From Flavobacteriales bacterium (GTDB taxonomy: Bacteria; Bacteroidota; Bacteroidia; Flavobacteriales_D; Sanyastnellaceae), in assembly GCA_011524845.1 (NCBI GenBank), contig WTJL01000045.1:1-8680 (forward strand): a stretch of 8,680 bases of DNA, written 5' to 3'. Shown one piece after another: positions 7,034 through 8,680 of this stretch. Both the position numbers and the translations under genes were made by a program. Within the stretch, counting starts at the first letter, position 1, and every line of letters starts with the position of its first letter. The notes beneath the pieces are model-generated. The model saw only the letters and a program-made list of their open reading frames with translations. It did not search any database and was not told the origin of the DNA.

Positions 7034-7035
7034 GG

Positions 7036-7083
7036 CTGAGGCGTGTATTGTCGTCGGTCCATGAGAAGCAACTGGTGCCTCAG
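7036..7083. repeat. Inverted repeat CTGAGGC / GCCTCAG in the gap before the copper-protein pair
   Basis: CTGAGGC at 7036-7042 and its exact complement at 7077-7083 flank a 34-nt spacer, starting 2 nt after the CPBP stop. The same heptamer is the core of the 22-nt elements before genes 2 and 3. The arms could pair in RNA or act as two binding half-sites. There is no following U-tract, so a simple terminator is not supported. Confidence 0.4.
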
Positions 7084-7126
7084 GACGTCCGTCATTGCAA
7101 CGCGTATTGTATCTTTCTCTCCATGA
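7061..7126 (+). CDS. Possible 21-codon leader ORF upstream of the copper protein
   Basis: An ATG at 7061 opens a 21-codon frame beginning MRSNWCLRTS and ending SFSP. Its TGA (7124-7126) overlaps the ATG of the following gene at 7123 as ATGA, the same arrangement used at 4440 and 7962 in this window. That placement suggests a translated leader coupled to the copper-protein gene. No clear ribosome binding site precedes it, the peptide has no recognisable family, and an ORF this short can arise by chance. The start region (GTATTGT, then CCATGAG) resembles that of the real gene 60 nt downstream, so it may be a relic of a local duplication. Confidence 0.25.
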   Translation: MRSNWCLRTSVIATRIVSFSP

Positions 7127-7965
7127 GGAAACTCGCATGCTTGTGGGGATTGTGCATGGGCATCTGCGCCACAGGAATGGCTCAGCAGGACACCCTGTGG
7201 ATGGTTCCGAGTGGGGTCACGTTGGGCGGCGACACCGTGGCGGCCCTGAGGTTTTCATCTTCGCCACAGTTTCAAGCCCAAAACGAAACGTTGGAGAATT
7301 GGCCTGGATCGTGCGTCCTCGTCAACCTGGACAGCATCGCCCACCAGATTCAAACGACGGTCCCCGGCACAAGTCCTGTGACGGTCGAACCCGGTGAGGC
7401 CCAAACCTTGAGCTTGTCCATCGCGTCTCCATCCACCCACAGGATGTGGAGCACGTCACAGCGCGGGAACCTGCTGGGCTTGGAGACCATGATCCGCACG
7501 GGGTGGTCCGACCTTCCGCACTACGAATGGAACTTGAACGAGTGGGACCCTCTCGCAACGTGGACAGTGGCTTTGGGAGAAGCGGTGGATGAATCGTTGC
7601 CCTACGTACCACGTCAATTCACCATCAACGACGCCAATTTCCCCAACACCCTGCAAGACACCACAGCGCATGTGGAGTCCCAGGTGGGCGACCCAGTGTA
7701 CATCTCTGTGGTGAACCAAGGCCGCATGGATCAGGTCTTGCATTTTCATGGATTCCACGTGGAGATGCTGCAGTCGTCCGCACACCCCAATAGGGTCGGG
7801 TGGTCCAAAGACACCGTTCCTGTGAAGGCAGGAGAGTGCGTGGTGGTGCGGTTGAATCCTGACCAAGCCGGGGAATATCCCGTGCACGCCCACAACTTGG
7901 TGGCCGTGACCAACGCAGGGTTTTATCCTGGCGGCATGATCACCTATTTGAACATTGCGCCATGA
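7123..7965 (+). CDS. Secreted cupredoxin/multicopper-oxidase-like protein lacking type 1 copper ligands
   Basis: A 280-residue exported protein. The ATG at 7123 gives a signal peptide (about 1-20, ending TGMA before QQ); the frame runs upstream to 6688, but that part overlaps the CPBP gene and is not convincing. Residues about 25-125 look like a degenerate cupredoxin domain without copper motifs. Residues about 170-280 match the copper-binding last domain of multicopper oxidases: FTINDANFPNT, then LHFHGFH (206-212), KDTVPVKAGE, and GEYPVHAHN with H255 and H257, closing with GFYPGGM. H207, H209, H255 and H257 correspond to type 2/type 3 copper ligands. The type 1 ligands are missing: the expected histidine three residues before H207 is Q204, and the cysteine of the usual HCH is A256. 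The stop overlaps the ATG of the next oxidase gene. I infer a partner or accessory subunit that supplies half of a trinuclear copper site; a stand-alone type 2 copper protein is an alternative. Confidence 0.7.
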   Translation: MRKLACLWGLCMGICATGMAQQDTLWMVPSGVTLGGDTVAALRFSSSPQFQAQNETLENWPGSCVLVNLDSIAHQIQTTVPGTSPVTVEPGEAQTLSLSIASPSTHRMWSTSQRGNLLGLETMIRTGWSDLPHYEWNLNEWDPLATWTVALGEAVDESLPYVPRQFTINDANFPNTLQDTTAHVESQVGDPVYISVVNQGRMDQVLHFHGFHVEMLQSSAHPNRVGWSKDTVPVKAGECVVVRLNPDQAGEYPVHAHNLVAVTNAGFYPGGMITYLNIAP

Positions 7966-8680
7966 TGAAACGCTTGTGGATGGCATTGGGGTTGGTGTGT
8001 GCCTTGGGGGCAGACCTACGCGCGCAGTGGGTTCCACCCGCGCTCTTTTCAGAAATGGACGGGCTCCATTTTTTGGACGATGGAACGGCCCTTCCCATTT
8101 GGGGATATGGATGGACCACGGACGGATACATTTCTCTTCCAGGTCCCTTGTTGGAATACACCCAAGGGGCGGATGTGGTGTTGGCCTTTGAAAATCCCAG
8201 TCCGGAAAGCCACACCATTCACCTTCATGGACTGGATGTGGACCAAGCGAACGATGGTGTCCCTGCCACCTCCTTTTACGTCGAGACTGGGGAGTCGACG
8301 TCGTATGAATTCAATGCCACGCACACAGGAACCTACCTGTACCACTGTCATGTGACCACGACCCTTCATTTGACCATGGGCATGTACGGCATGGTGTTGG
8401 TGACCCGCCCGGACGGTGCGCTGTTCGAAAACGGCCCCGTGGTGAACCAGGAAGTGCCTCTCCTCTTCAGTGATTTGGAAGTCGCGACCAATTTGGACCC
8501 CGTGGGCAGCTTCCCCTTTCACGACATGCGTCCCGATGTGTTCATGGTGAACGGGAAGTCGGGAGGGCAGCTCGCGGACGAGGTGGTGTGGACGTCCGAG
8601 ATTGGCCCCACGGCCCTTCGTTTGGGCTCGATGGCGTACAGCCGAATCACATGCCACTTTCCTGCAGGGCTGAATGCCCA
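7962..8680 (+). CDS. Secreted multicopper oxidase with type 1 site in the first domain, 3' partial
   Basis: The frame is open to the window edge, with 239 codons visible. ATG at 7962 overlaps the previous stop; a second ATG follows at 7965, and either may be used. A signal peptide covers about residues 1-21 (ending LRA before QW). The first cupredoxin domain (about 30-155) holds HTIHLHG: H84 fits a type 1 ligand, H87 and H89 fit type 2/3. Downstream lies GTYLYHCHVTTTLHLTMGM: H128 and H130 fit type 3, and C129, H136 and M141 fit type 1. Five residues separate HCH from the next histidine, against three in standard oxidases. A second cupredoxin domain begins near residue 160 (FMVNGKSGG, then LRLGSMAYSRITCHF); it resembles the copper-free middle domain of three-domain oxidases, and no HxHG is seen before the edge. 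Such enzymes oxidise metals or phenols with reduction of oxygen to water; some relatives are nitrite reductases. The substrate cannot be told. Confidence 0.85.
   Translation, partial: MMKRLWMALGLVCALGADLRAQWVPPALFSEMDGLHFLDDGTALPIWGYGWTTDGYISLPGPLLEYTQGADVVLAFENPSPESHTIHLHGLDVDQANDGVPATSFYVETGESTSYEFNATHTGTYLYHCHVTTTLHLTMGMYGMVLVTRPDGALFENGPVVNQEVPLLFSDLEVATNLDPVGSFPFHDMRPDVFMVNGKSGGQLADEVVWTSEIGPTALRLGSMAYSRITCHFPAGLNA

Noticed and set aside
7110..7117. TATCTTTC as a Bacteroidota -7 promoter box
   Set aside because: It matches seven of the eight TAnnTTTG positions, but it lies only 5 nt before the ATG at 7123, leaving no normal leader, and no -33 box was seen at the right distance.
6688..7122. 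Upstream extension of the copper-protein frame
   Set aside because: It overlaps the membrane protease gene in another frame and lacks cupredoxin features. A good signal peptide starts at the ATG at 7123.
6308..7138. 276-codon open frame on the minus strand
   Set aside because: It is antisense to the CPBP protein, and its translation is rich in H, R and P without any hydrophobic segments or motifs.
8049..8657. 202-codon open frame on the minus strand
   Set aside because: It is antisense to the multicopper oxidase, whose HxHG and HCH motifs define the plus strand as coding.

Overview
The window is a compact, GC-rich stretch of a Bacteroidota chromosome, most likely from a marine Flavobacteriales-like lineage. 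The placement rests on three things: a C-terminal sorting domain of the type IX secretion system (a system confined to Bacteroidota) on the first protein, cysteine-bounded 'GDGW' repeats typical of secreted proteins in that phylum, and a PNGase F-type glycoamidase. Shine-Dalgarno sequences are weak or absent, as is usual there. The exact genus cannot be read from the sequence. I see no tRNA, rRNA, CRISPR array, insertion sequence or phage gene.

Layout. (1) 2-1075 (+): the 3' end of a secreted adhesin-like protein: tail of a fasciclin (FAS1) domain, two cysteine-bounded repeats and a T9SS sorting domain. (2) 1171-2226 (+): a two-domain VOC/glyoxalase-fold protein. (3) 2305-4443 (+): a complete prolyl oligopeptidase with a lipoprotein-type signal. 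(4) 4440-4991 (+): a dihydrofolate reductase/RibD-like reductase, coupled to the peptidase by an ATGA overlap. (5) 4988-6193 (-): a PNGase F-family glycoamidase whose stop codon overlaps the stop of gene 4 in a shared TTAA. (6) 6278-7033 (+): a CPBP-family membrane protease homologue, divergent from gene 5. (7) 7123-7965 (+): a small secreted cupredoxin/multicopper-oxidase-like protein that lacks the type 1 copper ligands. (8) 7962-8680 (+, runs off the end): a secreted multicopper oxidase with a full type 1 site in its first domain, coupled to gene 7 by ATGA.

How they work together. Most products are predicted to act outside the cytoplasm. Prolyl oligopeptidase and the PNGase F homologue could cooperate in degrading glycoproteins and peptides, although they are transcribed towards each other. 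Genes 7 and 8 look like a real functional pair: the copper ligands missing from one are present in the other, which suggests a split or hetero-oligomeric copper oxidase. This is the best candidate for something undescribed. A short shared motif, CTGAGGC or its complement, occurs in all three of the same-strand intergenic gaps, and a 22-nt version of it sits at nearly the same distance before genes 2 and 3.
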